DNA from: Paenibacillus tianmuensis
Lineage (GTDB): Bacteria > Bacillota > Bacilli > Paenibacillales > NBRC-103111
DNA: 60,490 nt
Reading direction: 5' to 3'
Assembly: GCF_900100345.1 (NCBI RefSeq)
Contig: NZ_FMTT01000036.1
Location: forward strand, 1-60,490
Shown here: piece by piece, positions 50,206 through 60,217 of the stretch
Numbering within the stretch: the first letter of the stretch is position 1
How the letters are laid out: every line of letters begins with the position of its first letter
Program-made: the position numbers and the translations under genes
Notes under the pieces: generated by a model
The model's input: the letters and a program-made list of their open reading frames with translations, nothing else
Told to the model about the DNA's origin: nothing
Databases searched by the model: none

Positions 50206-51303
50206 TTAGAGCGCTTTTTCCAATAGCTTCGGCTTGGCAAATATCATTCGACCGGCTGACGTTTGCAGAACACTCGTCACCAGCACATCGAGCGTCATGC
50301 CGATAAAATCCCGGCCGCCTTCCACGACAATCATCGTACCGTCATCCAAATAGGCGACGCCTTGTCCATGCTCCTTGCCATCCTTGATGACTTGCACGAG
50401 GATTTCCTCTCCGGGCAGCACGACCGGCTTCACCGCATTCGCCAGATCGTTGATATTCAGAACCGATACGCCCTGCAGCTCGCATACTTTGTTGAGATTG
50501 AAATCGTTCGTAATCACTTTCCCCTGCAAAGCTTTGGCCAGACGCACAAGCTTGCTGTCCACCTCGGAAATTTCTTCAAAATCCCCTTCGTAGATCAGTA
50601 CTTTGACATCAAGCTCCTTCTGGATTTTGTTCAAAATGTCCAGCCCCCGACGGCCGCGGTTGCGCTTGAGCAAATCCGACGAATCGGCAATATGCTGCAG
50701 CTCTTCCAGCACGAATTCGGGAATGACGAGGGTTCCCTCGATAAATCCGGTTTTGCAAATATCCGCAATACGCCCGTCAATAATGACGCTCGTATCGAGA
50801 ATTTTATGCTCCTCGAATCCTTTGGCCTCCCCGGACGCCCCTTTCCCGCGATCCGAACGACGTGCGTCCAGCACGGTGAACAGCTCCTCCTGTTTCACTG
50901 CCCCAAGCCGATAGCCCGCATACGAAAATGCCGCGATCAGCAGCATATGCAGCAGGGGGCTGAACACGCCTGCCTGGCTGAACGGATGGAGCAGCACCGA
51001 CGAAAAGAGCAAGCCGACAACCATCCCGATCGAGCCCGCAAGCAGATCGGTCACCGGTACGTTAGCGATGCGTTCCTCTCCCCGCTGCACCACTTTCAGC
51101 AGATACGTTAATGCCCAAGAACTGATCGAATAGAAGAGCAGCGCGCCGGCCCCCAGCATCCAGAGGGCTTGTCCTTGAATCTCTTCCCGTCCCAAAACCG
51201 ATGCTATGAATTCAAAACATGGTTTCCCTATCGTATCACTCCACCGTACTCCTAGCGCACCGCCGATAACTGCAAATAGAAGCTGAAACCATTTTTTCAT
51301 CAT
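50206..51303 (-). CDS. Membrane PIN/TRAM-domain protein (YacL-like)
   Basis: A 365-residue protein. Four N-terminal membrane helices (about 5-20, 45-70, 85-105, 112-132), then a PIN nuclease-type domain (LDTSVIIDGRIADICKTGFI; NDFNLNKVCELQGV with acidic residues) and a C-terminal TRAM RNA-binding domain. B. subtilis YacL occupies the same place; its target is not known. GAGGTGAAAGTCT precedes two adjacent ATGs. Confidence 0.9.
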   Translation of the reverse strand: MMKKWFQLLFAVIGGALGVRWSDTIGKPCFEFIASVLGREEIQGQALWMLGAGALLFYSISSWALTYLLKVVQRGEERIANVPVTDLLAGSIGMVVGLLFSSVLLHPFSQAGVFSPLLHMLLIAAFSYAGYRLGAVKQEELFTVLDARRSDRGKGASGEAKGFEEHKILDTSVIIDGRIADICKTGFIEGTLVIPEFVLEELQHIADSSDLLKRNRGRRGLDILNKIQKELDVKVLIYEGDFEEISEVDSKLVRLAKALQGKVITNDFNLNKVCELQGVSVLNINDLANAVKPVVLPGEEILVQVIKDGKEHGQGVAYLDDGTMIVVEGGRDFIGMTLDVLVTSVLQTSAGRMIFAKPKLLEKAL

Positions 51304-51393
51304 AGACTTTCACCTCCATAAAAATAACAAATTCTGCCTTTCGTTACAATTATGATCCAAATTACTCAAGCCTAATCGTATCAGTTGAAGAAA

Positions 51394-51437
51394 ATGAAAA
51401 AAAGCATTCATTTTCCTTGCGGAAAACAAATGCTTTT
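51394..51437 (-). terminator. Terminator after pssA
   Basis: AAAAGCATT-TG-TTTTCC / GGAAAA-TG-AATGCTTTT with a GCAA tetraloop and T-run on the minus strand. It separates pssA from yacL; only a weak promoter-like TTGAGT precedes yacL. Confidence 0.93.
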
Positions 51438-51469
51438 CATTTTCATAGCCTTGTGCAGCTTATGCGGTT

Positions 51470-52204
51470 TTAGATGCTCGTTGTTTTGGACTCCGGCTCT
51501 TCCATAGAAGGACGTTTTCTTCGTTTCCAGAAGAAGAGCCGATCAACGTTTTTTTTTAAGCCGTACAGCGCATAAAGAAGCAGCGGTACGAAAATGAGCT
51601 TGGATAACAGCCCCGGATACATGACAGCCAGTACAACGGCAACCACGACGACAACGGGTGTAATCCAGATGGCAGCTTTCGGGATGCCGACCTTTTTGAA
51701 GTTCGGATATTTGACGGTGCTGACCATCAAGTAGGACAGCAGAAGCGTAGACAAGACGAGTACGATGGTGTTCAATTCTTTATGGAACAGTGCCAGCGTA
51801 CACAATACGCCGCCGGCCGCAGGAATCGGCAAACCGATAAAATATCCCGGCGTCCCGGCAACGACATTGAAGCGGGCCAGACGAAGCGCGCCGCAGATCG
51901 GGAAGATCGCTGTCACGATCCAAGCTGCTGCCGTATTCATCTCGGTGAAAGCCACCACATACATGATGAACGCCGGAGCTACGCCGAACGAGATGACATC
52001 CGATAGCGAGTCCAGCTCTTTGCCGAATTCGCTCTGCGCATTGAGCGCACGGGCAACCCGTCCGTCCAATCCGTCCAGAAGCATGGCAACGATGACCATG
52101 ATCGCCGCAAGCTCGGGTTTATTGTTAAACACGGAAATAATCGCAATAATGCCTAAGAACAAGTTCCCAATCGTAAACAAATTCGGAAGGGATTTTGTTA
52201 TCAT
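51470..52204 (-). CDS. pssA: CDP-diacylglycerol-serine O-phosphatidyltransferase
   Basis: A 244-residue membrane enzyme that makes phosphatidylserine, precursor of phosphatidylethanolamine. The CDP-alcohol phosphotransferase signature DGxxAR...G...D...D is complete (DGLDGRVARALN at about 44, then FGKELDSLSD). About eight hydrophobic helices and a basic C-terminal tail. Inserted between disA and yacL, a place it does not occupy in B. subtilis. ATG start with AGAGGTGG upstream. Confidence 0.94.
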   Translation of the reverse strand: MITKSLPNLFTIGNLFLGIIAIISVFNNKPELAAIMVIVAMLLDGLDGRVARALNAQSEFGKELDSLSDVISFGVAPAFIMYVVAFTEMNTAAAWIVTAIFPICGALRLARFNVVAGTPGYFIGLPIPAAGGVLCTLALFHKELNTIVLVLSTLLLSYLMVSTVKYPNFKKVGIPKAAIWITPVVVVVAVVLAVMYPGLLSKLIFVPLLLYALYGLKKNVDRLFFWKRRKRPSMEEPESKTTSI

Positions 52205-52277
52205 GTTTAGTCCACCTCTGGTTTTACTTTACCCTAATATCGTAATAATATTTGGCTATCCTCTGATTGTATGCAAG

Positions 52278-53357
52278 TTAAATATGTCTGTCAATGAGTA
52301 CCTGATCTTGGATTCGTTTTAATCCTTCTTTAATCGTACGTGCACGCACTTCCCCGATGCCGTCCACTTCGTCCAATTCTTCAATCGTCGCCATCATCAG
52401 ATGCGGAAGCTGACAAAATCGTTCCACCAGATTATGTATGATGACGGAGGGAAGACGCGGTATTTTATTCAATACCCGGTAACCTCTTGGCGAGATCGTC
52501 TCCTCCGCGCTGCCAGGCGTATGCGGATAGCCGAGCGCCCGTGCAATGTGCGAATGATCGAGCATCTCGTCAGTCGAATGCTTCTTGAGAGTCGCTTGGA
52601 CTTCTTTTACCTTCTCGTCAGTCAACTCTTTGACATAATCCTTAATCAGGAGATAAGCCTCATGCTCGGTGTTGCCAACCAACTCCTCCAACTGCATGCT
52701 GATCAACCGACCTTCGTTACCGAGCTCGTTAATGTAACGCTTGATCTCTGTTTTAATACGTAAGACCATCTCAATACGTTGCATCACACCGGTCACATCG
52801 TGCAAAGTGACCAGCTCCTCAAATTCAGAAGCGCCCAGATTGGTCAAATCCTGATCCAATACCGACTTGTATTTCTCCAGCGTTTGAATCGCCTGATTCG
52901 CTTTCGTCAGAATGACGCCGATATCTTTCAGCGAATAGCGCAAACTGCCTTGATACAAGGTAATGACGTTGCGCCGCTGTGAAATGGACACCACAAGCTT
53001 GGAGGTCTGCTTCGCGACGCGCTCTGCCGTCCGGTGCCGGATGCCCGTTTCGGTGGACGTAATCGAAGAGTCCGGAATGAGCTGCGTATTCGCATACAGA
53101 ATACGCTTCAAATCCTCGCTGAGAATGATCGCGCCGTCCATTTTGGCCAACTCATATAAGTAGTTCGGGGAAAAATCGCAGTTGATTGAAAAGCCGCCGT
53201 CTACAATCTCCATCACTTCCGGGCTGTAACCGACGACGATTAAGCCGCCCGTCTTTGCGCGCAACACATTCTCCAGCCCTTCCCGGAACGGCGTGCCCGG
53301 CGCAACGAGCTGCAGCAGCTGGCTCATGACGTCGCGTTTTGCTTCTTCCTTGCTCAA
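52278..53357 (-). CDS. disA: Diadenylate cyclase and DNA-scanning protein DisA
   Basis: A 359-residue protein. The N-terminal DAC domain (about 1-145) makes c-di-AMP; its DGAIILS and [11 protein letters not shown] motifs (DGA and RHR) are intact. A helical spine follows, and a C-terminal helix-hairpin-helix DNA-binding domain ([20 protein letters not shown]). DisA stops signalling at branched DNA and delays sporulation on damage. The start is TTG with GGAGGGACACCA upstream. Behind radA, separated by a large palindrome. Confidence 0.97.
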   Translation of the reverse strand: MSKEEAKRDVMSQLLQLVAPGTPFREGLENVLRAKTGGLIVVGYSPEVMEIVDGGFSINCDFSPNYLYELAKMDGAIILSEDLKRILYANTQLIPDSSITSTETGIRHRTAERVAKQTSKLVVSISQRRNVITLYQGSLRYSLKDIGVILTKANQAIQTLEKYKSVLDQDLTNLGASEFEELVTLHDVTGVMQRIEMVLRIKTEIKRYINELGNEGRLISMQLEELVGNTEHEAYLLIKDYVKELTDEKVKEVQATLKKHSTDEMLDHSHIARALGYPHTPGSAEETISPRGYRVLNKIPRLPSVIIHNLVERFCQLPHLMMATIEELDEVDGIGEVRARTIKEGLKRIQDQVLIDRHI

Positions 53358-53402
53358 TGGTGTCCCTCCTGACGAATTTTTTGAAGCAATGGGAGGTTGA
53401 TT

Positions 53403-53520
53403 GCGCAGCAGGGAGAACTGCCTTTGGCCGCTCTTGAACTCGGAAAGTTTGAATTATAATTTAAGGTAGCTTTCCGAGTTCAAAGACGGCACGTAAAACT
53501 CTCCGGTAGTTCCCCTGCGC
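53403..53520. repeat. 118-bp imperfect palindrome in the radA-disA gap
   Basis: Outer arms GCGCAGCAGGGAGAACTGCC and GGTAGTTCCCCTGCGC are near-complementary, the middle has GCCG/CGGC, and the inner arms CTTGAACTCGGAAAG (53433-53447) / CTTTCCGAGTTCAA (53470-53483) are perfect. The centre, TTGAATTATAATTTAA, is nearly palindromic. No T-run follows on either strand. It fills most of the 193-bp gap. Confidence 0.75.
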
Positions 53521-53550
53521 TCCATCAAAACCCTTGTTTCAAAAAATATA

Positions 53551-54921
53551 CTATACTAAAGCAGCCGATAGCGCCTCGGCTACGGTGTTGACGCCGATAA
53601 TTTGAATGCCTGCCGGGGGCGTCCAGCCTTTCAGGCTTTTTTGCGGGAGAATGACGCGGCGGAAGCCGAGCTTCTCCGCTTCCCGTACCCGCTGGTCGAC
53701 ACGCGAGACGCCACGCACCTCGCCCGTCAGTCCGACCTCGCCGAAAACGACGTCGAACGGCTGCGTCGGCTGGTCGCGGAAGCTTGAGGCGATGCTGACC
53801 GCCACCGCAAGATCGACGGCCGGCTCATCCAGCTTCACGCCGCCCGCGACGTTAAGGTAAGCGTCCTGATTTTGCAAAAACATGCCCATCCGTTTTTCCA
53901 GCACCGCAATAATGAGCGACAGCCGGTTATGGTCGAAGCCGGTCGCCATCCGCCGGGGGGATGGGAAGTTGGTGGACGAGACGAGCGCTTGAAGCTCTAC
54001 GAGCACCGGACGCGTCCCCTCCATACTGGCGACGACGGTCGAGCCGGCAACGCCCAGCGGCCGTTCGGACAAGAACAGCTCCGACGGATTGCTGACCTCG
54101 ACCAGGCCGATCTCCCGCATCTCGAAGATCCCAATTTCGTTGGTCGAACCGAACCGGTTTTTAACGGCGCGAAGCACCCGGTACGAATGATGCCTCTCCC
54201 CTTCGAAATATAGCACGCAATCGACCATATGTTCGAGTAATCGCGGTCCCGCAATGGCGCCCTCTTTAGTAACATGACCAACGAGGACCGTTGCGATTCC
54301 TTTCATTTTTGCAATTCGCATAAAATGCGCGGTGCATTCCCGAACTTGCGAGACTGAACCAGGAGCGGAAGCTACGGCGCCATGGTATACCGTTTGGATC
54401 GAATCGATGACGATGAAATCCGGTTCGATCTCGTCGATCGCCGCTTCAATATGCTCCACATTCGTTTCGCAAAGCACGAACAACAGCGGCGAAACGGCTT
54501 GCAGCCGGTCAGCCCTCAGCTTCGTCTGACGGACAGATTCCTCTCCGGAAATATACAGCACCTTCAAGTCCAGCTGCGTCAGCAAATGCGAAGTTTGCAG
54601 AAGCAGCGTCGACTTCCCGATCCCCGGGTCGCCGCCTACCAGAATCAAGGAGCCGGGCACAATGCCGCCGCCAAGCACGCGGTTCAACTCCCGATTGTCC
54701 GTCACGATCCGTTCTTCCTGACTGCTTTCTATGTTTATGATAGAAACCGCTTTTTCTTTCTTGTTCAAAAAATTGGTATGCAGCCCTTTGCTCTTAACAA
54801 CGGTCTCCACTTCTTCCACAAATGTATTCCAAGCTTCACAGCCCGGACATTTGCCGAGCCATTTCGGCGATTCGTAGCCGCATGACTGGCAGAAGAACTT
54901 CGTTTTTGTTTTCGCCATCAT
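53551..54921 (-). CDS. radA: DNA repair protein RadA (Sms)
   Basis: A 456-residue protein. N-terminal C4 zinc finger ([18 protein letters not shown]), RecA-like ATPase with Walker [12 protein letters not shown], the RadA-specific KNRFGS motif, and a C-terminal Lon-like domain ([16 protein letters not shown]). It drives branch migration in recombination. Downstream of clpC but behind a strong terminator; a possible extended -10 (TGG TAAACT) about 30 bp upstream may serve it. Confidence 0.97.
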   Translation of the reverse strand: MMAKTKTKFFCQSCGYESPKWLGKCPGCEAWNTFVEEVETVVKSKGLHTNFLNKKEKAVSIINIESSQEERIVTDNRELNRVLGGGIVPGSLILVGGDPGIGKSTLLLQTSHLLTQLDLKVLYISGEESVRQTKLRADRLQAVSPLLFVLCETNVEHIEAAIDEIEPDFIVIDSIQTVYHGAVASAPGSVSQVRECTAHFMRIAKMKGIATVLVGHVTKEGAIAGPRLLEHMVDCVLYFEGERHHSYRVLRAVKNRFGSTNEIGIFEMREIGLVEVSNPSELFLSERPLGVAGSTVVASMEGTRPVLVELQALVSSTNFPSPRRMATGFDHNRLSLIIAVLEKRMGMFLQNQDAYLNVAGGVKLDEPAVDLAVAVSIASSFRDQPTQPFDVVFGEVGLTGEVRGVSRVDQRVREAEKLGFRRVILPQKSLKGWTPPAGIQIIGVNTVAEALSAALV

Positions 54922-55011
54922 CTAACCCTGCTTTCTTTTCCCAACTCAAAGTTTACCATTTTGACCCTGTCTTGAAAACCCTTGCCGCCACTGAAAACAA
55001 AAAAAGCTTTA

Positions 55012-55059
55012 ATAGTAAAAAAAGCATCCCTTCGGCCCAGCTTGCAGCCGTGGGATGCT
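55012..55059 (-). terminator. Terminator after clpC
   Basis: AGCATCCC (55059-55052) / GGGATGCT (55030-55023) with inner CGGC/GCCG, followed by T7 on the minus strand. A second small hairpin, AGGAGC-GCAG-GCTCCT, lies just before it at 55065-55080. Confidence 0.9.
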
Positions 55060-55092
55060 ATGGAAGGAGCCTGCGCTCCTAAAATTTTTGAC

Positions 55093-57537
55093 TTAAGCCT
55101 GCGTACCGACGCCTTGACTGCGGTGAACGGTCAATTCGCCGTCCTTCTCGTCGATCGTAAGCGAGTCGCCTTTGACAATGTTGCCGCGCAGCAATTCCTC
55201 GGACAATCGGTCTTCGATGTGCTTCTGAATCGCTCTGCGCAGCGGTCTTGCGCCAAAGGCCGGATCGTAGCCTTCTTTGGCCAGGAACGCTTTGGCCGAG
55301 TCGGTCAGGAAGAATTCGACTTCCTGCTCTTTCAATCGTTTGCGGAGCTCCTCGGCCATCAAAGTCACGATTTCGGCGATATGATGTTCTTCCAAGGAGT
55401 GGAATACGATAATCTCGTCGATCCGGTTCAAGAACTCCGGACGGAAGCTTTTCTTCAGCTCGCCCATCACTTTTTCTTTCATATTGTTGTAATCTCTGCC
55501 TGCATCATGCGCGGCGGTGAAGCCAAGCGTCGAGTTTTTCTTGATCATATCGGCCCCGACGTTCGATGTCATGATAATTAGCGTATTGCGGAAGTCGACC
55601 GTACGGCCCTTCGAATCCGTCAGGCGGCCATCTTCAAGCACCTGCAGCAAAATGTTGAACACTTCGGGGTGCGCTTTTTCGATTTCGTCCAGCAGGACAA
55701 CGGAGTACGGTTTGCGGCGCACTTTCTCGGTCAACTGACCGCCTTCTTCGTACCCGACGTATCCCGGAGGAGCTCCGACCAGACGAGACGTAGAGTGCTT
55801 CTCCATGTACTCGGACATATCGATCCGAATGACGGCATTTTCGTCACCGAAGAGAGACTCGGCGAGCGCACGGGCCAGCTCGGTTTTCCCAACCCCGGTC
55901 GGACCAAGGAAGATGAACGAGCCCATCGGGCGTTTCGGATCCTTAAGACCCGCTCTAGCCCGGCGAATCGCGCGGCTGACCGCTTTAACCGCTTCGTCTT
56001 GGCCGATAACCCGATCATGCAGGATAGATTCCATTTTCAGAAGACGCTGCGTTTCTTCCTCAGCCAGCTTCACAACAGGAATACCCGTCCAGCTTGCTAC
56101 GACCTGGGCAATATCGTCCGGCGTCACTTCGGAGTCAGTGCGTCCTTGCTTTTCTTTCCATTCGTTCTTCGTCGAATCGAGTTCTTCGCGCAGCTTCTGC
56201 TCCGTATCGCGCAGCGATGCCGCTTTTTCGAACTCCTGGCTTTGTACGGCTGCGTCTTTTTCCTTGCGGATGTCTTCAAGACGGTTTTCCAGCTTTTTCA
56301 GATCCGGTGGTACCGTATACGAACGGAGCCTTACTTTGGAGCTGGCTTCGTCGATCAAGTCGATCGCTTTATCCGGAAGGAAGCGGTCCGTAATATAACG
56401 GTCGGACAGCTTCACGGCTTGCTCAATGGCTTCATCCGTAATTTTCACGCGGTGATGGGCCTCGTAACGGTCACGCAGACCGTGCAAAATCTGAATCGCT
56501 TCTTCTGGCGACGGTTGATCGACCGTAATCGGCTGGAAGCGTCTTTCCAGCGCTGCGTCCTTTTCGATATATTTGCGGTACTCGTCAAGCGTCGTAGCCC
56601 CGATGCACTGGAGCTCTCCGCGAGCCAGAGCCGGCTTCAAAATATTCGAAGCGTCGATCGCACCTTCCGCCCCGCCGGCACCGATCAGCGTATGCAGCTC
56701 GTCAATGAATAAGATGATATTTCCGGCTTGCCGGATTTCATCCATAATTTTTTTCAGACGGTCTTCGAATTCGCCGCGGTATTTCGTACCGGCGACGACC
56801 GAACCCATATCCAGGGTCATGACTCGCTTATCGCGCAGCGTTTCCGGAATTTCGTTCGCGACGATTTTTTGCGCAAGACCTTCGGCTATCGCCGTTTTAC
56901 CTACGCCGGGCTCCCCAATGAGAACCGGATTGTTTTTCGTTCGGCGGCTGAGCACTTGAATCACGCGCTCGATTTCTTTGCTGCGGCCGATGACCGGGTC
57001 CAGGTTGCCTTCCTTGGCATAAGCCGTCAGATCGCGAGCCAGACCGTCCAACGTCGGTGTATTCACATTCGTCGGGTTACCATGGTTAGGCGAGACCACC
57101 TCGCTGCTGCCAAGCAGTTGAAGCACTTGCTGACGGGCCTTGTTCAGGCTCACGCCCAAATTGTTCAATACGCGTGCAGCAACGCCTTCGCCTTCACGAA
57201 TCAAGCCGAGCAGAATGTGCTCCGTCCCGACGTACGTATGTCCCAGCTTGCGGGCTTCATCCATCGAGAGCTCGATTACTTTTTTCGCCCGCGGCGTGTA
57301 TGCGATATTCGATGGCTGCTCTTGTCCCCGTCCGATCAGCGATTCGACTTCATCTTGAATTTTCTCAAGACCGAGCCCGAGCGCAATGAGCGCCTTCGCG
57401 GCAATGCCTTCGCCTTCACGAATCAGACCGAGCAGAATGTGCTCTGTTCCGATATTGTTGTGTCCCAAACGAACTGCTTCCTCCTGCGCCAAGGACAATA
57501 CCTTTTGTGCGCGTTCCGTAAATCTGCCAAACATCAT
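55093..57537 (-). CDS. clpC: AAA+ unfoldase ClpC
   Basis: An 814-residue Hsp100 protein. Two N-terminal repeats ([40 protein letters not shown]), D1 ATPase with [15 protein letters not shown], a UVR-type middle domain (about 410-470), and D2 with [16 protein letters not shown]. With ClpP it degrades substrates marked by McsB arginine phosphorylation. The ATG at 57537 ([12 protein letters not shown]) follows GGAGGTGTTACAC; a frame open upstream lacks this site. Last gene of the CtsR operon. Confidence 0.98.
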   Translation of the reverse strand: MMFGRFTERAQKVLSLAQEEAVRLGHNNIGTEHILLGLIREGEGIAAKALIALGLGLEKIQDEVESLIGRGQEQPSNIAYTPRAKKVIELSMDEARKLGHTYVGTEHILLGLIREGEGVAARVLNNLGVSLNKARQQVLQLLGSSEVVSPNHGNPTNVNTPTLDGLARDLTAYAKEGNLDPVIGRSKEIERVIQVLSRRTKNNPVLIGEPGVGKTAIAEGLAQKIVANEIPETLRDKRVMTLDMGSVVAGTKYRGEFEDRLKKIMDEIRQAGNIILFIDELHTLIGAGGAEGAIDASNILKPALARGELQCIGATTLDEYRKYIEKDAALERRFQPITVDQPSPEEAIQILHGLRDRYEAHHRVKITDEAIEQAVKLSDRYITDRFLPDKAIDLIDEASSKVRLRSYTVPPDLKKLENRLEDIRKEKDAAVQSQEFEKAASLRDTEQKLREELDSTKNEWKEKQGRTDSEVTPDDIAQVVASWTGIPVVKLAEEETQRLLKMESILHDRVIGQDEAVKAVSRAIRRARAGLKDPKRPMGSFIFLGPTGVGKTELARALAESLFGDENAVIRIDMSEYMEKHSTSRLVGAPPGYVGYEEGGQLTEKVRRKPYSVVLLDEIEKAHPEVFNILLQVLEDGRLTDSKGRTVDFRNTLIIMTSNVGADMIKKNSTLGFTAAHDAGRDYNNMKEKVMGELKKSFRPEFLNRIDEIIVFHSLEEHHIAEIVTLMAEELRKRLKEQEVEFFLTDSAKAFLAKEGYDPAFGARPLRRAIQKHIEDRLSEELLRGNIVKGDSLTIDEKDGELTVHRSQGVGTQA

Positions 57538-57598
57538 GTGTAACACCTCCAAAGATTGGTATAGCGTATGCTTATTATGCAGTTTCGTATGTTGACGG

Positions 57599-58666
57599 CT
57601 AGTCCGTTTCCGCAATTTTTCCCCGGATGAGCTGTGCTCGTCTAATGTCTCTTTCTTCAGGCGTCAGCTTTTCTCCTGCCGTCTGCTGCAAAAAACCGGG
57701 CTGGGTCATCACCAAAAGCTCATTGAGCACATGCTGAGAGACATTTTTGATAAACCCAAGATCAATCCCGAGCCGCACGTCCGACAGCCGCTGCGCGGCT
57801 TCTTTGGAATCCATAATTGCCGCATACGACAAGATGCCGTAAGAGCGGCTGACCCGGTCCAAAATTTTGGCTCTCGTCTCGTAGATCAGCTTTTGTCTGG
57901 CTGCACGTTCATGCTCGATAATTTGCCTTACAACGCTGTACAAGTTATCGATAATTTCCTCTTCGGATTGTCCCAAAGTAATCTGGTTCGAAATCTGGAA
58001 CAGATTGCCGAGCGCTTCGCTGCCTTCGCCATACAAGCCCCGCACGGCCAGCCCAACTTGGGTAATAGCCGATAATATGCGGTTGATCTGCTGCGTCAGA
58101 ACTAGCGCGGGAAGATGGATCATCACCGAGGCGCGAATCCCCGTACCCACGTTCGTAGGACAGCTCGTCATATATCCGTGCTTTTCGTCAAAAGCATAAT
58201 TCAAATGTGTTTCGAATATATCGTCGATCTGGTTGGCCAGATCCCAAGCTTCTTTAATCTGAAAACCAGGACACAAGCACTGAATCCGAAGATGGTCTTC
58301 TTCATTGACCATGATGCTAACGGACTCGTTATCGCTTAGAATGACGGCTCCGTTGCGCGATTCGTTAGCCAGTGCCGGACTAATCAAATGCTTCTCGACC
58401 AGCACCCGTCTCTCCAGTTCATTTAATTCGGAAAGCGGCAGCATCGAAAACCGGCTGATCGTGCCCAGCTCTTCATTATGAGCGACCTGGGCTACCTGCT
58501 CCAGCACTTCCTTCGATTGCTGGTTCGTTGCCAACATAGGGAAGGGGTACGCCTTCATATTTCGCGCGATGCGTATGCGGCTGCTGATGACGATATCCGA
58601 ATCCGGCCCTTCACCCTTCATCCAATCGCTAAGCGCATTCTCTGTAAAACGGCTTGCTTCCGTCAT
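57599..58666 (-). CDS. mcsB: Protein-arginine kinase McsB
   Basis: A 355-residue ATP:guanido phosphotransferase-fold kinase that phosphorylates arginines, including those of CtsR, and tags proteins for Clp[18 protein letters not shown] (nucleotide-binding Arg), [10 protein letters not shown], and the catalytic loop [16 protein letters not shown] are intact. The ATG at 58666 follows GGAGGAGTGCTT. Between mcsA (25 bp) and clpC. Confidence 0.97.
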   Translation of the reverse strand: MTEASRFTENALSDWMKGEGPDSDIVISSRIRIARNMKAYPFPMLATNQQSKEVLEQVAQVAHNEELGTISRFSMLPLSELNELERRVLVEKHLISPALANESRNGAVILSDNESVSIMVNEEDHLRIQCLCPGFQIKEAWDLANQIDDIFETHLNYAFDEKHGYMTSCPTNVGTGIRASVMIHLPALVLTQQINRILSAITQVGLAVRGLYGEGSEALGNLFQISNQITLGQSEEEIIDNLYSVVRQIIEHERAARQKLIYETRAKILDRVSRSYGILSYAAIMDSKEAAQRLSDVRLGIDLGFIKNVSQHVLNELLVMTQPGFLQQTAGEKLTPEERDIRRAQLIRGKIAETD

Positions 58667-58691
58667 AAGCACTCCTCCTTACCTCACCCGT

Positions 58692-59210
58692 CTAGCCTTC
58701 GGCAACCTTTTTTTCAAGCTCGCGGATTTGATCCCGCAGACGGGCCGCTTCTTCAAATTCCTCGTTATCGATACGGATCAGCAATTCCTTTTTCAACTGA
58801 TCAATTTCACGCTTATGTTTAATTAACCCGCCGGACCGCTTGGGAACCTTGCCGGTATGAATAATATTGCCATGGACGCGTTTGAATAGCGGGTCCAGCT
58901 TCTCCCCAAAATGCTTATAGCACTCGCTGCAGCCGAAACGGCCGACTTTGCTGAACTGCGTATACGTTAGTCCGCAATGCTCGCAGCGGCTGGGCTGTAC
59001 TTTGTTGGCGAGCGTACCATGTGCCGACGGTTCAAAATCCAGCAGCCCGCTGAGCAGATTATGAATGGAAAACCCATTGGCCGTCCCCGGGATGAGCTCC
59101 CCTTTTTCTCTGGCGCACGATTCGCAAATGTGAAACTCCGTCTTCTCGCCATTCAAAATTTTCGTAAAATGAAGCGTCGCTTGCTTCTTGCCACATTCCT
59201 GACAAATCAT
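58692..59210 (-). CDS. mcsA: McsB activator McsA
   Basis: A 172-residue zinc protein. CxxC pairs at the N-terminus (CQECGKK; CESCARE) and a second set (CEHCGLTY; CSECYKHFG), then a C-terminal UvrB/UvrC-like coiled coil (LLIRIDNEEFEEAARLRDQI). McsA binds and activates McsB. Second gene of the operon, 48 bp behind ctsR. Confidence 0.96.
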   Translation of the reverse strand: MICQECGKKQATLHFTKILNGEKTEFHICESCAREKGELIPGTANGFSIHNLLSGLLDFEPSAHGTLANKVQPSRCEHCGLTYTQFSKVGRFGCSECYKHFGEKLDPLFKRVHGNIIHTGKVPKRSGGLIKHKREIDQLKKELLIRIDNEEFEEAARLRDQIRELEKKVAEG

Positions 59211-59258
59211 CTGGGTCCCTCCTTTAATCTTGCCCTGGGACAGCAGGATACGAACATC

Positions 59259-59720
59259 TCATTTGCTTAGCAATGAAATCAACATCGCCTTTAATATTCT
59301 TGCCCTGATCTCATCCCTTAGAGGCAGCTTCAAGATCAGAACCTCCCGGGTAATGGCCGCTTTCATAAATGCCGCTTCCCGCGAAGTGATGAAGCCCCCT
59401 TCTTCCAGCTGATACAGCAGTCCTTCGGATGCAAGCTGATCCATGTGCGTACCGATGGTTTGGAAAATATGGTCCATCACCGCGCCATGCGATTGCAGCT
59501 CGATTCTTTGAATTCGAATGTAACCGCCGCCGCCCCGCTTGCTTTCGACAATGTACCCTTTCTCCAATGTAAAGCGGGTACTAATGACGTAATTGATCTG
59601 CGAGGGAACGCAGTTGAATTGATCGGCCAGCTCATTACGTTGGATCTCGATCACACCGTCGGGGCTCTGCTGCAAAGTCTGCTTCAGATATTGCTCAATA
59701 ATTTCTGAAACATTGCGCAT
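59259..59720 (-). CDS. ctsR: Transcriptional repressor CtsR
   Basis: A 153-residue repressor of clp heat-shock genes. Winged helix (LADQFNCVPSQINYVISTRF) with the glycine-rich wing SKRGGGGYIRI that reads the DNA and acts as thermosensor, and a C-terminal dimerisation domain. First gene of its own operon; perfect CtsR heptads overlap the start site. Confidence 0.97.
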   Translation of the reverse strand: MRNVSEIIEQYLKQTLQQSPDGVIEIQRNELADQFNCVPSQINYVISTRFTLEKGYIVESKRGGGGYIRIQRIELQSHGAVMDHIFQTIGTHMDQLASEGLLYQLEEGGFITSREAAFMKAAITREVLILKLPLRDEIRARILKAMLISLLSK

Positions 59721-59806
59721 CTATCCAACCTCCCGCGACAGAAGTAAAACCATATTTAAAGTGAAGAAAGCCAAGATGATCTGATTTAAGTCTAGCTGCA
59801 AAATCA

Positions 59807-59834
59807 TTGACTTTGACTTTCTTTGACTTTGACT
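59807..59834 (-). promoter_or_regulatory. CtsR operator, doubled heptads
   Basis: AGTCAAA-GAA-AGTCAAA (59828-59812) matches the CtsR consensus (heptad, 3 bp, heptad) exactly. A further overlapping GTCAAA-type half-site flanks each side, giving four heptad-like units with 6-bp steps. It covers the region just downstream of the -10. Confidence 0.92.
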
Positions 59835-59836
59835 AC

Positions 59837-59864
59837 ATTATAGCAGATTTGCGTAAGATTGCAA
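59837..59864 (-). promoter_or_regulatory. sigma-A promoter of the ctsR operon
   Basis: TTGCAA (59864-59859), 16 bp, TATAAT (59842-59837) with TGC before the -10. Transcription should start inside the CtsR operator. Confidence 0.85.
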
Positions 59865-59917
59865 CTCCCCATCCTATTTCTTAGTTTGGGGTCGTCCGGC
59901 CACTTTTATTCTTGCCA

Positions 59918-59962
59918 GCATAAGAAAAAGAGCCTCTCCGGATAAAATCCGAAGAAGCTCTT
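59918..59962 (-). terminator. Terminator of the rrn operon after 5S
   Basis: AAGAGC-TTCT-TCGGAT pairs with ATCCGG-AG-AG-GCTCTT, followed by TTTCTT on the minus strand, directly after 5S. Confidence 0.85.
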
Positions 59963-59964
59963 GT

Positions 59965-60082
59965 GCTTGGCGACGTCCTACTCTCCCAGGACCCTGCGGT
60001 CCAAGTACCATCGGCGCTGGAAGGCTTAACGGTCGTGTTCGGGATGGGTACGCGTGGTTCCCTTCCGCCATCATCACCAAAC
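59965..60082 (-). rRNA. rrf: 5S ribosomal RNA
   Basis: The minus strand reads TTTGGTGATGATGGCGGAAG, then the conserved CCCATCCCGAACACG and GCGCCGATGGTA, ending GAGAGTAGGACGTCGCCAAG. About 118 nt, complete. No tRNA gene lies between it and 23S or ctsR. Confidence 0.97.
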
Positions 60083-60213
60083 GGATGTCGATGTTTCTGC
60101 CACGAAACATCTTTACTTTTCTCAAGGCGACTTGCACCCTGAAAACTGGATCGAAACATAGCGTAAAGTGAATGATCATTGCTTCCGAAGTAGCTTTCCT
60201 TCGGAAAGCTTGT
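60083..60213 (-). other. 23S-5S spacer
   Basis: About 130 nt of rrn spacer with no tRNA. It contains a hairpin next to the 23S end that belongs, in plus orientation, to the dispersed box-hairpin family (60181-60217). Confidence 0.75.

Positions 60214-60217
<4 letters not shown>
60181..60217 (+). repeat. Box-hairpin repeat in the 23S-5S spacer
   Basis: Plus strand: GCTTCCGAAG (60181-60190, one change from the box), 1 nt, AGCTTTCC-TTC-GGAAAGCT (60192-60210, 8-bp stem), then TGTAGGA. Same order and spacing as the copies before rplJ and rplX, but on the opposite strand to the genes. Confidence 0.55.

Noticed and set aside
52205..52277. sigma-E -10 (CATACAAT) upstream of pssA
   Set aside because: The -10 matches but no KMATATT element lies at the required distance.
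53403..53520. Terminator for radA
   Set aside because: The palindrome is long but no T-run follows on either strand, so it is reported as a repeat instead.
60083..60213. tRNA gene in the 23S-5S spacer
   Set aside because: No TTCGA-type T-loop or acceptor stem was found there; none was seen elsewhere in the window either.
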